64,000 nt of DNA from positions 36,680 through 100,679 of the forward strand of contig NZ_JBGUAU010000020.1 of assembly GCF_041820985.1 (NCBI RefSeq), written 5' to 3'. The notes below the pieces were generated by a model. The model did not search any database and was not told where the DNA came from. It saw only the letters and a list, made by a program, of their open reading frames with translations. Positions 9,174 to 18,500 of this stretch are shown here, piece after piece (positions within the stretch are counted from its first letter, which is position 1; each line of letters starts with the position of its first letter). Both the position numbers and the translations under genes were made by a program. The stretch comes from Evansella sp041820985 (GTDB taxonomy: Bacteria > Bacillota > Bacilli > Bacillales > Salisediminibacteriaceae).

Positions 9174-10019
9174 TTAAAACTCCTCATAAACCGCAGGGTC
9201 TTGATTATGAATCCTTCCATCTGGCTTTGTTAACGCGGAGATACTGTTCATTTCCGATGGAGAAAGGGAAAAGTCAAAGATCGAGATGTTTTCCAGTTGT
9301 CTTTCGGGAGTAGCGGACTTCGGAATAGAAATAGCCCCTAGTTGATAATGCCATCGTAAGATTACTTGGGAAACGGTTTTGTTATGAGAACTCCCGATCT
9401 GCAGAAGTTCGTTATGTTGTAACACGTCGTTTCCTCGTACTAATGGGCTCCAAGATTGGGTTGCCACTTGATGTTGTTCATGCCATTCTCTTTGGGATGC
9501 TTGATTAAAATAGGGATGCAACTCTATTTGATTGATGCTTGGCTTCACACTTGTTTCGTGAACAAGGCGCTCTATATGTTGAGGTAAGAAATTACAAACA
9601 CCGATGGAGTGGATAAGTCCTTGTTTTTTCGCATCAATAAGTGCTTGCCAAGCCTCTACATATAGATCCTGATTAGGGTTGGGCCAGTGGATGAGGTAGA
9701 GATCATAATAATCTAGGTTCGCCCGGTACAAAGATTCTTCGATGGTGCTGATAGCAAGATTATAGTTGTGATAACGGCCAGGTAATTTGGAAGTGATGAT
9801 CAATTCGTCTCTTGTTACAGAGCAACGTCGAACAGCTTCTCCCACTGTTCCTTCGTTTTCGTAGTTATAAGCAGAATCTAATAGACGATACCCCACAGAA
9901 TCAATTGCGTGTTGTATCGCACTAACCCCTTGATTTCCCTTCAGTGCGTATGTACCTAAACCAATTACCGGCAATGTCAAACCATCGTGAAGTGTTCTTT
10001 CTGGAACGGATATGCTCAT
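9174..10019 (-). CDS. Aldo/keto reductase
   Basis: This 281-residue protein is full length for the family. The catalytic tetrad is complete and at canonical positions: D48, Y53, K78 and H111 (LLDSAYNY, ITSKL, LYLIHWP). The IPKSATPERQLENI segment near the C terminus is the NADPH phosphate-binding loop. It should be a soluble cytosolic enzyme reducing aldehydes or ketones with NADPH, close to the diketogulonate-reductase/glyoxal-reductase group of Bacillus. The substrate cannot be told. It stands alone, transcribed toward the GIY-YIG gene. The ATG is preceded by a GGGGAG site. Confidence 0.93.
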   Translation of the reverse strand: MSISVPERTLHDGLTLPVIGLGTYALKGNQGVSAIQHAIDSVGYRLLDSAYNYENEGTVGEAVRRCSVTRDELIITSKLPGRYHNYNLAISTIEESLYRANLDYYDLYLIHWPNPNQDLYVEAWQALIDAKKQGLIHSIGVCNFLPQHIERLVHETSVKPSINQIELHPYFNQASQREWHEQHQVATQSWSPLVRGNDVLQHNELLQIGSSHNKTVSQVILRWHYQLGAISIPKSATPERQLENISIFDFSLSPSEMNSISALTKPDGRIHNQDPAVYEEF

Positions 10020-10554
10020 AGGTAACTCCCCTTTCGGTAATAAATTGAGACTATCATAAGTCGGGAGGAAGTGCTATCTACTAGCTGCCTGAACACAAGT
10101 CCCCAAATGCTTACTGTGCTGGGAACAGCAGCTTATTTTAGGAATTAAATAAAAAAGAAGATGTATATTTACTACTATATTTTTACCTTACTACTAAGGC
10201 TATGTCCTGTTATTTTTAAGAAATAATCGTGACAGGTGAAAGATTAAGGGCGAGTTAGGTAGGATTCATTATGAATATTAATGACAATAAAATAATGGTG
10301 GAGGAGAAATGTGGAAAAACTTTATATGACATTATGTATAAACTATGTGTTTAGAAAAGTTTAGATAATGGGGTTACTACTAAAGAATTCGGAGTGACAC
10401 ATAAGACTTTCACATAATTTGAATAGTCATTTTCTCTATTAACTCTAGCTTGTAAAAAATGTGCAATTTACACCGGACAACCATACAGACTCGCATAGAA
10501 TAATTGAATAGTATAAAGAGAATTAACAAAACTAGTAAAGGGAGTGAGCCAAAT
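10020..10554. other. Intergenic region with a possible short remnant
   Basis: A reading frame from ATG 10271 runs 27 codons to a TAG and continues beyond it as VTTKEFGVTHKTFT to a second stop, so it may be a broken small gene. It has no clear ribosome site. Nothing else is recognised. Confidence 0.3.
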
Positions 10555-11124
10555 ATGGCTAATAATGATTTTAATTCTTTATTGCAGAGTCTAATAGAAT
10601 TGAATGTATCAAGAATCAAACAACAACAACAGCGGCAAGAACAACAACAAACACAATCACTTACGGATCTTGATAATATATCTAATGTAGGAAATCCTGT
10701 TGTTAATGTAAATCTGTCTTCGATATTAGATAAAAAAGATAGAAAGGGTAAACCTGGCAACGGTAAAGTAGAGCCCAAAATATTATCAACAGGAGTTTTA
10801 AACACAGCTGTTGACCAAACGGCAGCTCACATGGAAGTAGTTAACCTTAGCTCAGATACTAAAACTCTTAGATTTCAGATCATTGACTGGAACAACACTG
10901 CAGTTCCTACTGTATTAAGTGACCAGACTGTAACCGTTCCACCAAATACACTTAGAATCTTTACTACTAATGTAGCTCCCTTCCATTATGAATTAAGAGT
11001 TGATCATCCAGGTGACCCTGATTTAATTATTAATCACTTCGCTATTAATGCAGGAACGTTTACAATACCAGGTTTAACTTTCCTTCAAGACGACTTAAAG
11101 GAAATTACAAGTCCTCTAATTTAG
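10555..11124 (+). CDS. Uncharacterised protein with Q-rich N terminus and beta-rich C-terminal domain
   Basis: The protein has 189 residues from ATG 10555, which has a GGGAGTGAG site 6 bases upstream; an earlier in-frame ATG at 10504 has none. Residues about 20-40 are glutamine-rich (KQQQQRQEQQQTQ), followed by a low-complexity Gly/Lys linker. The C-terminal ~110 residues are predicted beta strands (MEVVNLSSDTKTLRF, TVTVPPNTLRIFT). There is no signal peptide or membrane segment. The layout is reminiscent of spore-surface or exosporium-type proteins of Bacillus, but I cannot name a family. A clear terminator follows at 11308. Confidence 0.75.
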   Translation: MANNDFNSLLQSLIELNVSRIKQQQQRQEQQQTQSLTDLDNISNVGNPVVNVNLSSILDKKDRKGKPGNGKVEPKILSTGVLNTAVDQTAAHMEVVNLSSDTKTLRFQIIDWNNTAVPTVLSDQTVTVPPNTLRIFTTNVAPFHYELRVDHPGDPDLIINHFAINAGTFTIPGLTFLQDDLKEITSPLI

Positions 11125-11307
11125 TAGACTTTTATACTAGTAAAGGAGTAGCGTAATCGTTATATCTCAACTAATCTCTTTTATTATAGGATATTAAACT
11201 ACGGTGAAATGCTTGATAAAAAAACTAGAGTATATTATTAACTATCAAGATTACTAGATAGGTGATAACTGGAATAGGTTTAAATACTTTTGAATAGCTA
11301 AGCTTTT

Positions 11308-11343
11308 CCCCCTCCCTGACGAATGCGGGAGGGGTTTAGTTTT
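11308..11343 (+). terminator. Terminator after the Q-rich protein gene
   Basis: CCCCTCCC pairs with GGGAGGGG around GACGAATGC and is followed by TTTAGTTTT. Confidence 0.85.
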
Positions 11344-11388
11344 CTAGAGATTGAAAAATAGAAGCATCAGTGAAAATTCTAGGTTTAG

Positions 11389-11484
11389 GTGCCTAGCACC
11401 ACTCGAAAAGATGATGATTACTTAGTAATAGAGCTAGAGTTAGATAATCAAGTTGTTGGAGTAATCAGGAAAAACTATGAATGA
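11389..11484 (+). pseudogene. Probable 3' remnant of a lost gene
   Basis: A 31-codon frame beginning at GTG within GGTGCCTAGCACCACT encodes DDDYLVIELELDNQVVGVIRKN and ends at TGA 11482. It looks like the C-terminal end of a protein whose upstream part is gone; the join falls at a GTGCC-type repeat. No ribosome site is present. The family is unknown. Confidence 0.3.
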
Positions 11485-11530
11485 GGGGCTCAAAAAGGAT
11501 AAAGAATCTTTTGAACGCCCTCTTTTTATT
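11483..11530 (+). terminator. Terminator-like stem-loop
   Basis: GAGGGGCTCAAAAAGGAT pairs with ATCTTTTGAACGCCCTC, followed by TTTTTATT. It overlaps the stop of the 11389-11484 remnant and probably ended that lost gene. Confidence 0.7.
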
Positions 11531-11603
11531 CTTCCTATTACTGTGTTGGGTCTTTTTAACACGGATAATAAAGCTTTTATGGACCAAGTGGGAATACCGT
11601 TTC

Positions 11604-13304
11604 CTACATCTTATCCGGTGCTTTTATTCCGAGAAGTCGTAAGCCTTCTTTTAAAACGAAGGTAACAGTTTTCACCAAAGCTAATCTGCTTTCCTGTTGC
11701 TCGTCTGGAGATAGGATTTTTACGTTAGTGTAGTATTTGTTGAAGTCTTGGCTTAGACCGATTAGATATTTCGCAATGTGCGATGGTTCAGTTTGAGTGA
11801 AGCTTTTTTTCACGACATTGGGGAACTCCATCAGTGATTTGATCACCGGCCAGCTATATTGGTCATCTAATCCGCTGATTTTCAACGAGCTAACATCAAC
11901 ACTCGCTTTTCTAAGGATGGAACATCCTCTTGCGTGTGTATATTGGACGTATGGTCCTGTCGTTCCCTCGAAACGTAGCATCTCTTCTAGCGAGAATTCT
12001 ACATTGTTTTGTCTTTCGTTTTTCAGGTCGTGGAAAATAATCGCTCCTACTCCTACCATCTTTGCAACTTCTTCTTTCTTTTCGAGGTCAGGGTTTTTCA
12101 TATCAATATTACTTTGCGCTAGCTCCATTGCTTCCTTTATCACTTCTTCTAGTAAAACAACTTTTCCTTTTCTTGTGGACATCTTTTTCCCATCTTTTAA
12201 GATGAAGCCAAAAGGAATATGAACCAGTCCTTTTGCCCATTCGTAGCCCATTTTTTCAAGAACCAGAAAAACCTGTTTGAAGTGCAAGCTCTGCTCGTGT
12301 CCAACGATGTACAAAGTTTTCTCAAAGTTATATTGATTATGTCGATAGATTGCGGCGGTCAGATCTCTTGTTGCATAGAGGGTAGCGCCATCCGATTTTT
12401 GTATTAAACAAGGAGGTACATCAAATTCCTTTAAATCAACCACATTTGCACCATCTGATTGGGTGAGCAATTCAAGTTTTTGTATGGTGTCCATTGTCTC
12501 CCCCATTTTGTCGTTATAAAATGCTTCGCCCTGAAAGGAATCAAAGTGTACATCTAACAACTCGTATATTTTCGAGAACTCCTTGAGTGATTCGTCTCGA
12601 AACCATTTCCAAAGGTCATAAGCTTCTTTATCACCATCTTCTAGTTTTTTAAACCAGAGCCTTGCATCATCCTCTAAAATGGGATGGGTTTCAGCTTCTA
12701 CATGGAATTTCACATAAAGATCTAATAATTCCTTGATAGTATTCTGTCTAACACTATCCTCGTTCCCCCAACGTTTATAGGCCACGATTAGCTTGCCAAA
12801 TTGAGTGCCCCAATCGCCAAGATGGTTGATTCTAAGGGCTTTATATCCACACTTTTCCACAATATTGGCTAGGGAATTCCCTATGACAGTGGACCTAAGA
12901 TGCCCCATTGAAAAAGGTTTGGCAATATTCGGTGAGGAAAAGTCTACCACGATATTTTGGCCATTCCCCATATCAAGTGAGCCATAGCTCTCCCCAGCTT
13001 GAAGGATGGACTTTATAAATTTTTTACTAACGTATTTTTTGTTGAGAAAGCAATTCACATAAGGTCCATCGGCTACTACCTTTTCAAAAAGTGGATGATC
13101 TAGCTTTTCTGCTAAATCGGATGCTATACTGTTTGGCGATTTTTTTAACGTCTTAGCAAGGACAAAACAAGGGAAAGCCAGATCTCCTTGTTCCTCATAT
13201 TTCGGTTTTTCGATGAATTGTAGCACTTCATTCCAATCTAGTTTTCCATCTAAATGAAAAGCAATTTCTTTCGCGTAATCCTTCGTGAGTTCCATTTCTT
13301 CCAC
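11604..13304 (-). CDS. argS: Arginyl-tRNA synthetase
   Basis: This is a 566-residue class Ia synthetase charging tRNA-Arg, of the usual Bacillus length. The N-terminal Add-1 tRNA-binding domain covers about 1-110. The HIGH-type motif reads FSMGHLRS at 131-138, with Ser in place of the usual first His (HVGH). KKMSTRKG at 373-380 is the KMSKS-equivalent. The C-terminal DALR anticodon-binding domain includes EGTTGPYVQYTHAR. Start: GTG 13304 lies just after GAAAGG, while ATG 13295 is slightly farther; the first nine bases are uncertain. It is preceded by an arginine T-box, so it should be induced when tRNA-Arg is uncharged. T-box control raises the possibility that this is a second, inducible copy. 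Confidence 0.95.
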   Translation of the reverse strand: MEEMELTKDYAKEIAFHLDGKLDWNEVLQFIEKPKYEEQGDLAFPCFVLAKTLKKSPNSIASDLAEKLDHPLFEKVVADGPYVNCFLNKKYVSKKFIKSILQAGESYGSLDMGNGQNIVVDFSSPNIAKPFSMGHLRSTVIGNSLANIVEKCGYKALRINHLGDWGTQFGKLIVAYKRWGNEDSVRQNTIKELLDLYVKFHVEAETHPILEDDARLWFKKLEDGDKEAYDLWKWFRDESLKEFSKIYELLDVHFDSFQGEAFYNDKMGETMDTIQKLELLTQSDGANVVDLKEFDVPPCLIQKSDGATLYATRDLTAAIYRHNQYNFEKTLYIVGHEQSLHFKQVFLVLEKMGYEWAKGLVHIPFGFILKDGKKMSTRKGKVVLLEEVIKEAMELAQSNIDMKNPDLEKKEEVAKMVGVGAIIFHDLKNERQNNVEFSLEEMLRFEGTTGPYVQYTHARGCSILRKASVDVSSLKISGLDDQYSWPVIKSLMEFPNVVKKSFTQTEPSHIAKYLIGLSQDFNKYYTNVKILSPDEQQESRLALVKTVTFVLKEGLRLLGIKAPDKM

Positions 13305-13324
13305 TTACCTTTCTTTTTTTTTTG

Positions 13325-13555
13325 AAAACAAAAAAATCCCGTCTCTAAGCTAGAGACGAGATTACCCGCGGTACCACTCTTATTGTTCAAAAAATAAACC
13401 TTCTTGAAAATTGATAACGGGCATTACCCGACTATTCCCTACTATGATTTCAGGATGTTTCTCCAAAGTGCGCTTCATTATGTGTTGTCTATTAGGCTTT
13501 CACCATCCCTAACTCGCTTCAGACAATTATCATAACTACTCTCTTTTTCGCAGAA
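13325..13555 (-). ncRNA. T-box riboswitch (arginine) controlling argS
   Basis: On the minus strand the leader shows AGTTAGGGATGGTG of stem I, a specifier region GAAGCGCACTTTGGAG, the T-box bulge sequence AGAGTGGTACCGCGGG (13365-13380) and a terminator TCGTCTCTAGCTTAGAGACGGG followed by seven Ts (13330-13363). The likely specifier codon is CGC (13472-13470), an arginine codon matching the argS gene downstream. Uncharged tRNA-Arg would pair through its acceptor end with the T-box and favour the antiterminator. Confidence 0.93.
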
Positions 13556-13809
13556 TTTGATTTTATATTATTGGAATTATAAATAAGTTTGATGGAAAAA
13601 GCAAGAAGATATTTTCTCATTATGGTGTCCTGAAAGATGAGATACTTCTGTTTACTTCTAACCTTAAGGTGCCACCAGTACGTTAAAACTTTAATGCATT
13701 ACCGGACTTTTTGAACATCCTCTTTTAATACTTTTTTAATATCTTTATAATTTGTTTTTATGTAATGGAGGTCATACTAAGAGTAGAAATAACGAGGGGG
13801 TACGGTGTT
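13556..13809. other. Intergenic region between the argS leader and the ABC transporter
   Basis: It presumably holds divergent promoters. At 13670-13710 a decayed member of the GTGCC repeat family (GGTGCCACCAGTACGTTAAAAC) is recognisable by comparison with the loop at 9055-9115. Confidence 0.4.
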
Positions 13810-14784
13810 ATGGAGAAACGGACGCCAAAGAGAAGTGAGAAGAACCTTGTTTTACAAATAAGGGATCTAAAAAAAACGATTGGTAGGACGACAATTATTC
13901 ACGGAATTTCCTTGGACTTGTATGCTGGGGAGGTGTTTGGGTTTCTTGGGCCGAATGGAGCGGGGAAAACGACGACGATTCGAATGATGGTTGGTCTCAT
14001 GAGTATCACGGAAGGCGAAGTGATCATCAATGGGCATTCTGTGAGAAAGAATTTTGAGAAGGCAATTGCTAATATTGGTGGAATTATTGAGAATCCTGAA
14101 ATGTACAAGTTTATGTCTGGGTATGATAACTTGATTCATTATGCGCGCATGGTTCCGGTGATTCCAAAAGGACGGATAGATGAAATTGTTCAATTAGTTG
14201 GTTTGAAAGATAGAATTCATGAAAAGGTGAAGACGTATTCGCTTGGAATGCGACAACGGTTGGGATTGGCCCAAGCGCTGCTTCACTCGCCAACATTATT
14301 GATCCTGGATGAACCGACGAATGGGCTGGATCCTGCTGGAATTCGGGAGATTCGGATGTATCTTCGAAAGATTGCTGCGGAAGAAAACATTGCTGTATTT
14401 GTTTCTAGTCATCTTTTGTCCGAAATGCAGTTGATGTGTGATCGAATTGGCATTATTCATCATGGGAAGCTTGTTAGTGTGGACAAGGTGAATAATCTTG
14501 TGGATAAAAATCAGCAGATGTTGGTCGAGTTTAAGGTAGCGCCGTTAGAAAAAGCACTCCTATTTTTCAGAGAAAACTATCCAAACGTACAGGCAACGAT
14601 AAAAGGTCATAGTCTAGTGATTACGACAAAGGAAGAGAAGATTACACAATATACGAAGTTGTTTGTAAATCATGATTTCACGATCACAGGGATTAGTGGG
14701 GAACAAAAGACACTGGAAGATAAATTTCTGGAGATCACAGGAGGGGAACTGCATGTATCAAATGATTCGGCTCATTCAGAATGA
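13810..14784 (+). CDS. ABC transporter ATP-binding protein (bacitracin/lantibiotic-resistance type)
   Basis: The protein has 324 residues from ATG 13810, chosen because GAGGGGG lies 9 bases upstream; an in-frame ATG at 13765 is less well supported. Walker A GPNGAGKTT is at 47-55, the signature is YSLGMRQRLG, Walker B is LLILDEPTNGLDP, and the switch histidine is in SSHL. A ~90-residue C-terminal extension follows, as in the BcrA/drug-exporter group. It should power the membrane partner encoded at 14753, whose start lies inside this gene (32-base overlap). The two-component genes just downstream suggest a peptide-antibiotic sensing and export module. Confidence 0.92.
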   Translation: MEKRTPKRSEKNLVLQIRDLKKTIGRTTIIHGISLDLYAGEVFGFLGPNGAGKTTTIRMMVGLMSITEGEVIINGHSVRKNFEKAIANIGGIIENPEMYKFMSGYDNLIHYARMVPVIPKGRIDEIVQLVGLKDRIHEKVKTYSLGMRQRLGLAQALLHSPTLLILDEPTNGLDPAGIREIRMYLRKIAAEENIAVFVSSHLLSEMQLMCDRIGIIHHGKLVSVDKVNNLVDKNQQMLVEFKVAPLEKALLFFRENYPNVQATIKGHSLVITTKEEKITQYTKLFVNHDFTITGISGEQKTLEDKFLEITGGELHVSNDSAHSE

Positions 14785-15715
14785 GAATATGAAAATATAT
14801 AAACGGGTAGGAACGTGGATTATGATAGGGGTGATTATTCTCATTGTTCTTATCGGGGGGATGGTTTCGAAGTTTCTATTAAGTCAGGATACGTCAGACA
14901 ACTGGCAGCAACAGCTTCAACTAGAGAATGCTCAGCTTGCAGAGCAAATCAGTGAATTTGAGAATATGCCAATGGTAGGGAGTAATGCTACGAGACCTCT
15001 GCGAGAGCAAGTTGTCATCAACGAGTATCGTCTGGAGAATAATATTCCCCCTGTGGAGTCGGAGACTGTTTGGGGATTTATGATTTCTTCTCCTGACTTT
15101 ACTGCCATCGCGTCTGTTTTTGTAATTGTTATAGCGGCAGGAATCGTTGCAACAGAGTTTTCCACAGGTACGATCAAGCTTTTGCTCATTCGACCAGTAA
15201 AACGTTATAAAATCTTGCTTTCCAAGTATATTGCCACATTCCTCTTCGCCCTTCTGATGTTAGTGACGATTCTTGTTTCTTCGTTTGTGGTAGGAGGGTT
15301 GTTATTTGGTTTCTCTGGGATGGACTTTCCTTATCTCGTTTATCAAGGAGGAGAAGTGATGGAGCGTAACATGTTGCTTCACATTTTTACTTTGTATGGG
15401 TTTAATAGTGCGGATATGATTATGATGGTGACCTTTGCCTTTATGATTTCCACCGTTTTCCGAAGCAGCTCTTTGGCGATTGGTTTATCTCTGTTTCTTC
15501 TATTTACGGGACAGCAGCTCGTGATGTTATTAAGTCAATATGACTGGGTGAAATATATTCTTTTTGCCAACACGAACTTGAATCAATATATTAGTGGAGT
15601 GCCCATAGTGGAAGGGATGACAATGGCGTTTTCCCTTACCGTTCTCCTCGTTTACTTTGTTTGCTTCCACGCAATTTCATGGGTTATCTTCCACAAACGA
15701 GACGTAACAGCCTAA
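14753..15715 (+). CDS. ABC transporter permease (ABC-2 type)
   Basis: The protein has 320 residues from ATG 14753, which has a GGAGGGG site 6 bases upstream and overlaps the ATPase gene by 32 bases. Six membrane segments are visible: one at about 20-42, then a large external loop rich in Gln/Asn/Glu (about 45-105), and five more between about 118 and 315. The segment FSTGTIKLLLIRPVKRYKILLSKY is the hallmark of ABC-2 drug-exporter permeases. It forms the membrane half of the exporter. A terminator at 15728 closes the pair, so the downstream two-component genes are a separate transcript. Confidence 0.9.
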   Translation: MYQMIRLIQNENMKIYKRVGTWIMIGVIILIVLIGGMVSKFLLSQDTSDNWQQQLQLENAQLAEQISEFENMPMVGSNATRPLREQVVINEYRLENNIPPVESETVWGFMISSPDFTAIASVFVIVIAAGIVATEFSTGTIKLLLIRPVKRYKILLSKYIATFLFALLMLVTILVSSFVVGGLLFGFSGMDFPYLVYQGGEVMERNMLLHIFTLYGFNSADMIMMVTFAFMISTVFRSSSLAIGLSLFLLFTGQQLVMLLSQYDWVKYILFANTNLNQYISGVPIVEGMTMAFSLTVLLVYFVCFHAISWVIFHKRDVTA

Positions 15716-15727
15716 ATGATTCATAAA

Positions 15728-15760
15728 GAAGCCTAGTTATGCTAGGTCTTCTTTGTTTTT
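15728..15760 (+). terminator. Terminator after the ABC exporter genes
   Basis: GAAGCCTAG pairs with CTAGGTCTTC around TTATG and is followed by TTTGTTTTTCC. Confidence 0.85.
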
Positions 15761-15836
15761 CCTGAGGCATACTAGAAGGAGAGATTAAGTTCGTGATAAA
15801 TAAGGTGGAGATCTTAAGGAGGAAGTGGGGAAAAAA

Positions 15837-16544
15837 ATGAGGAATAATACGATTCTCATCATAGAAGATGAAAAGGAAATAGGGGAGCTAGTCAGAGATT
15901 ATTTGCTTGTTCATGGGTATGAAGTTGTTCTAGCTCAAGATGGGGAAGAGGGATTGCAGGAGTTTACTAATAGGCAGCCGGCCTTGGTGGTATTAGATGT
16001 GATGCTTCCGAAAAAGTCAGGAATTGATGTGTGCCGGGAAATCAGGGGAGTGTCTCATGTTCCCATTATTATGATGAGTGCGAAGAAGAGTGAAACAGAT
16101 AAAATTATTGGACTTGGGATTGGTGCGGATGATTATATTGCAAAGCCATTTAGTCCTGGTGAGTTGGTAGCTCGTATGAAAGCGCAGCTGAGAAGATTTC
16201 ATGATTTTTCTGTGTCGAAGTCAGTGGAAACAGAAGATATGATAACGGAGGAGAATTTAAAGATCGATGCAAAGGGCTACAATGTCACTGTGTCTGGGAG
16301 AAAGGTGGAGCTGTCGGCAAAGGAATTTCAATTACTTTATTTTATGGCGAAAAATAAAGGACAGGTGTTTTCCAAGGAGCAGTTGTTTGATCGGATTTGG
16401 GGTTATGATAGCTATGGAGATATGAATGCGGTGACTGTGTATATAAGAAAGATACGAGAGAAGATTGAAGAGACTCCTTCTCAACCGAAGTTCATAGTTA
16501 CGGTTTGGGGAGTTGGATATAAATTTGTTGGGAGTTCGTTGTAA
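15837..16544 (+). CDS. OmpR/PhoB-family response regulator
   Basis: The protein has 235 residues from ATG 15837; an in-frame GTG at 15825 is only 2 bases from the AAGGAGG site and is less likely. The receiver domain has the acidic pair in IIEDE, phospho-acceptor D54 in VVLDVMLP and the conserved lysine in IAKPFS. The C-terminal winged helix ends VTVWGVGYKFVG, the normal OmpR ending. It is activated by the kinase whose ATG overlaps its stop by one base. Its likely target is the neighbouring ABC exporter; this is inferred from position only. Confidence 0.95.
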   Translation: MRNNTILIIEDEKEIGELVRDYLLVHGYEVVLAQDGEEGLQEFTNRQPALVVLDVMLPKKSGIDVCREIRGVSHVPIIMMSAKKSETDKIIGLGIGADDYIAKPFSPGELVARMKAQLRRFHDFSVSKSVETEDMITEENLKIDAKGYNVTVSGRKVELSAKEFQLLYFMAKNKGQVFSKEQLFDRIWGYDSYGDMNAVTVYIRKIREKIEETPSQPKFIVTVWGVGYKFVGSSL

Positions 16545-17923
16545 TGAAGCTGCGACCTAGATTAATACTTGCGTTTCTGTCTATTATTATTCTGCCGATT
16601 GTATCGTTTTTTGGAGTGCTGTCCTTTTTTTCCTATCAACTAGAGGAACTGGAGGGTGAACATAATGAGAGAATTGATCGGGCGCTTTCTGAGATTTCGG
16701 TAGCGGTGTTGCGTCATTATGATGTGTTGGAGAAGGGGGATGAGGAGCAGTTTTACCTCGAAATGAAGTTGCTCTTAGAGCCTTATCACTTGGAGCTGAT
16801 TATCTCCTCGCTGGATGATGAAGTCTTATTTCAATCGACGGATTATGTAGAGGGGGAGGAACGTGATCAAAGTTTGTTTACGATGCGACGTTCTCAGGTG
16901 CAGACGCTCGGCGGGGAGGTTCTCAATCTGGAAATCAAGTCGGATTCTTTGGATTTATCCTCTGAACTTACCTATAATAAGATCCTTTCTGTCATTGTGA
17001 TTAGTATTAGTAGTGGGCTTCTTGTGCTCCTTATCTTAATTGTTGGTTGGACGATCTACATTTCGAAAACAATCTTACATCCTCTGAAGGAAATGTACAC
17101 GGCAACAGAAGAAATGAGGGAAGGAAACTTGAATTATGAGATTCCCTATCGGCGGAAAGATGAGATAGGGAGATTTATTGAAGGTTTTGATACGATGAGA
17201 GAGCATTTGAAGCAATCCTTTGCGAAGCAGCGGCTTTATGAAAACAATCGAAAGGAATTAATCGCGACGATTTCGCACGATTTGAGAACGCCACTTCAGT
17301 CTATCAAGGGGTATGTGGAAGGGTTGAATGATGGTATTGTGCAAAATGAAGAGATGAAACAGCGGTATTTGAATGTGATCTTGTCCAAAACAGAGCAACT
17401 AAATCGGTTAATTGATGATCTGTTTGAGTTTTCAAAAATGGAATTGGACCAGCTTGTGATGGAGAAGCAGCTTGTGAGCAGTCAGGACTATTTCACGAAT
17501 ATATTGCGAGATTCAGAGGTGGATGTGAAACAAAAGCAGGGAGAGTTACTCGTGACAAGGCCGATTCCAGATGTCGTCCTTCACATTGACCAGAAACGAA
17601 TGGAACAGGTAATGACCAACCTATTGGATAATGCAGTTCGATATGGTGCTACGGAAGTGGAGGTCTCCTTTGTTCCTTATGATGGGGAGAGGGTCTTGGA
17701 AATTCATATGAGAGATAATGGGGATGGTATCGCAGAGGAAGATCTTCCGAATGTGTTTGAACGTTTTTACCGGGTAGAAAAATCCAGGTCGCTTGAGCAC
17801 GGTGGAACAGGACTTGGCCTCGCCATCGCCCGATCCATCATAGAAGCACACGAAGGAGAGATCTGGGTAGAAAGCACAGTGGGGAAAGGAAGTACGTTTG
17901 TGATAAAGCTACCGGTGGTTTAG
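16544..17923 (+). CDS. Sensor histidine kinase partner of the OmpR-type regulator
   Basis: This 459-residue kinase has membrane segments at about 8-30 and 146-174 flanking a ~115-residue external sensor region. A HAMP domain follows (about 175-225). The HisKA box is ATISHDLRTP with H245 as phospho-acceptor. ATP-binding motifs are DNAVRYG (N), DNGDGI (G1) and GGTGLGLAIA (G2), so the enzyme looks intact. It is co-translated with the response regulator (TAATG overlap). The sizeable extracellular domain separates it from the short-loop BceS/intramembrane kinases, so the signal may differ from that of classical bacitracin systems. Confidence 0.94.
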   Translation: MKLRPRLILAFLSIIILPIVSFFGVLSFFSYQLEELEGEHNERIDRALSEISVAVLRHYDVLEKGDEEQFYLEMKLLLEPYHLELIISSLDDEVLFQSTDYVEGEERDQSLFTMRRSQVQTLGGEVLNLEIKSDSLDLSSELTYNKILSVIVISISSGLLVLLILIVGWTIYISKTILHPLKEMYTATEEMREGNLNYEIPYRRKDEIGRFIEGFDTMREHLKQSFAKQRLYENNRKELIATISHDLRTPLQSIKGYVEGLNDGIVQNEEMKQRYLNVILSKTEQLNRLIDDLFEFSKMELDQLVMEKQLVSSQDYFTNILRDSEVDVKQKQGELLVTRPIPDVVLHIDQKRMEQVMTNLLDNAVRYGATEVEVSFVPYDGERVLEIHMRDNGDGIAEEDLPNVFERFYRVEKSRSLEHGGTGLGLAIARSIIEAHEGEIWVESTVGKGSTFVIKLPVV

Positions 17924-18000
17924 GTGTCTAGGCCCCACTGGAAATATGTCGAGATCATTCAGACAAAATTTGAGTAGTGACAGCGCACTATGAAATGAAA

Positions 18001-18039
18001 AAACCCTACAGAGAAACTCTTGGTTTCTCTGTAGGGTTG
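18001..18039 (-). terminator. Strong terminator of the YjcZ-type micropeptide gene
   Basis: AACCCTACAGAGAAAC and GTTTCTCTGTAGGGTT form a perfect 16-base stem; on the minus strand TTTTTTC follows. Confidence 0.93.
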
Positions 18040-18052
18040 ATTTTACAATTAA

Positions 18053-18169
18053 TTAGTAAGCTCCGTATCCACCAGTGCCAACTACTGTAGCACCAATAAT
18101 TACTAGTAGGATGAAGATTACTAGGATAAACGCGAAGCCACCTGCAAATCCACCGTGTGCGTGTGTCAT
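18053..18169 (-). CDS. YjcZ-family sporulation micropeptide
   Basis: This 38-residue peptide begins MTHAHGGFAGGF, followed by a hydrophobic helix (FILVIFILLVIIGATVV) and a GTGGYGAY tail. The Gly-rich start, single membrane span and Gly-Tyr tail are the pattern of YjcZ/SscA-like spore proteins of Bacillaceae. GGAGGTG lies 8 bases before the ATG and a perfect terminator follows, so it is certainly a gene despite its size. It is probably expressed in the sporangium and associated with spore assembly; that role is family knowledge. Confidence 0.9.
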   Translation of the reverse strand: MTHAHGGFAGGFAFILVIFILLVIIGATVVGTGGYGAY

Positions 18170-18356
18170 ATAAATACACCTCCAAAGGAAATTTCAAGGA
18201 TTAGTTATCCTTTTCTTCAATATCATATTATGTAATAAAGAAGTTGATTGTGTTTCTGTCTAGAAAAACTAATCTTCTCTGTTCTTTCCACACAAAGAGG
18301 CTGATTACTTACACATTTTTTCAAGAAGGGAATATTCCATCGGCTCGCTGCAACGG

Positions 18357-18387
18357 GGAAGCAGTGGGGACGGTTCTTGCTGCTTCC
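18357..18387 (+). repeat. 31-bp dispersed palindromic element, forward
   Basis: This copy has GGAAGCAGTG, GGGACGGTTCT and TGCTGCTTCC (one arm mismatch). It lies in the 385-base gap between the YjcZ gene and the MerR gene; it is the first clear copy in the window. Confidence 0.85.
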
Positions 18388-18500
18388 TTCTTGAAATAGT
18401 TTAGGTGCATGTCGCTATCCGAAGTAGGTGAAAATCATACCGATAATTAGTGGTGGTAATGGGCTATATTACAATTGAAATTAAAATATGAAAATAACAG

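Noticed and set aside
11477..11665. 62-residue plus-strand frame
   Set aside because: It overlaps a terminator hairpin and the end of argS on the other strand.
18006..18197. 63-residue frame over the YjcZ gene
   Set aside because: It overlaps the true 38-residue gene and its perfect terminator in another frame.
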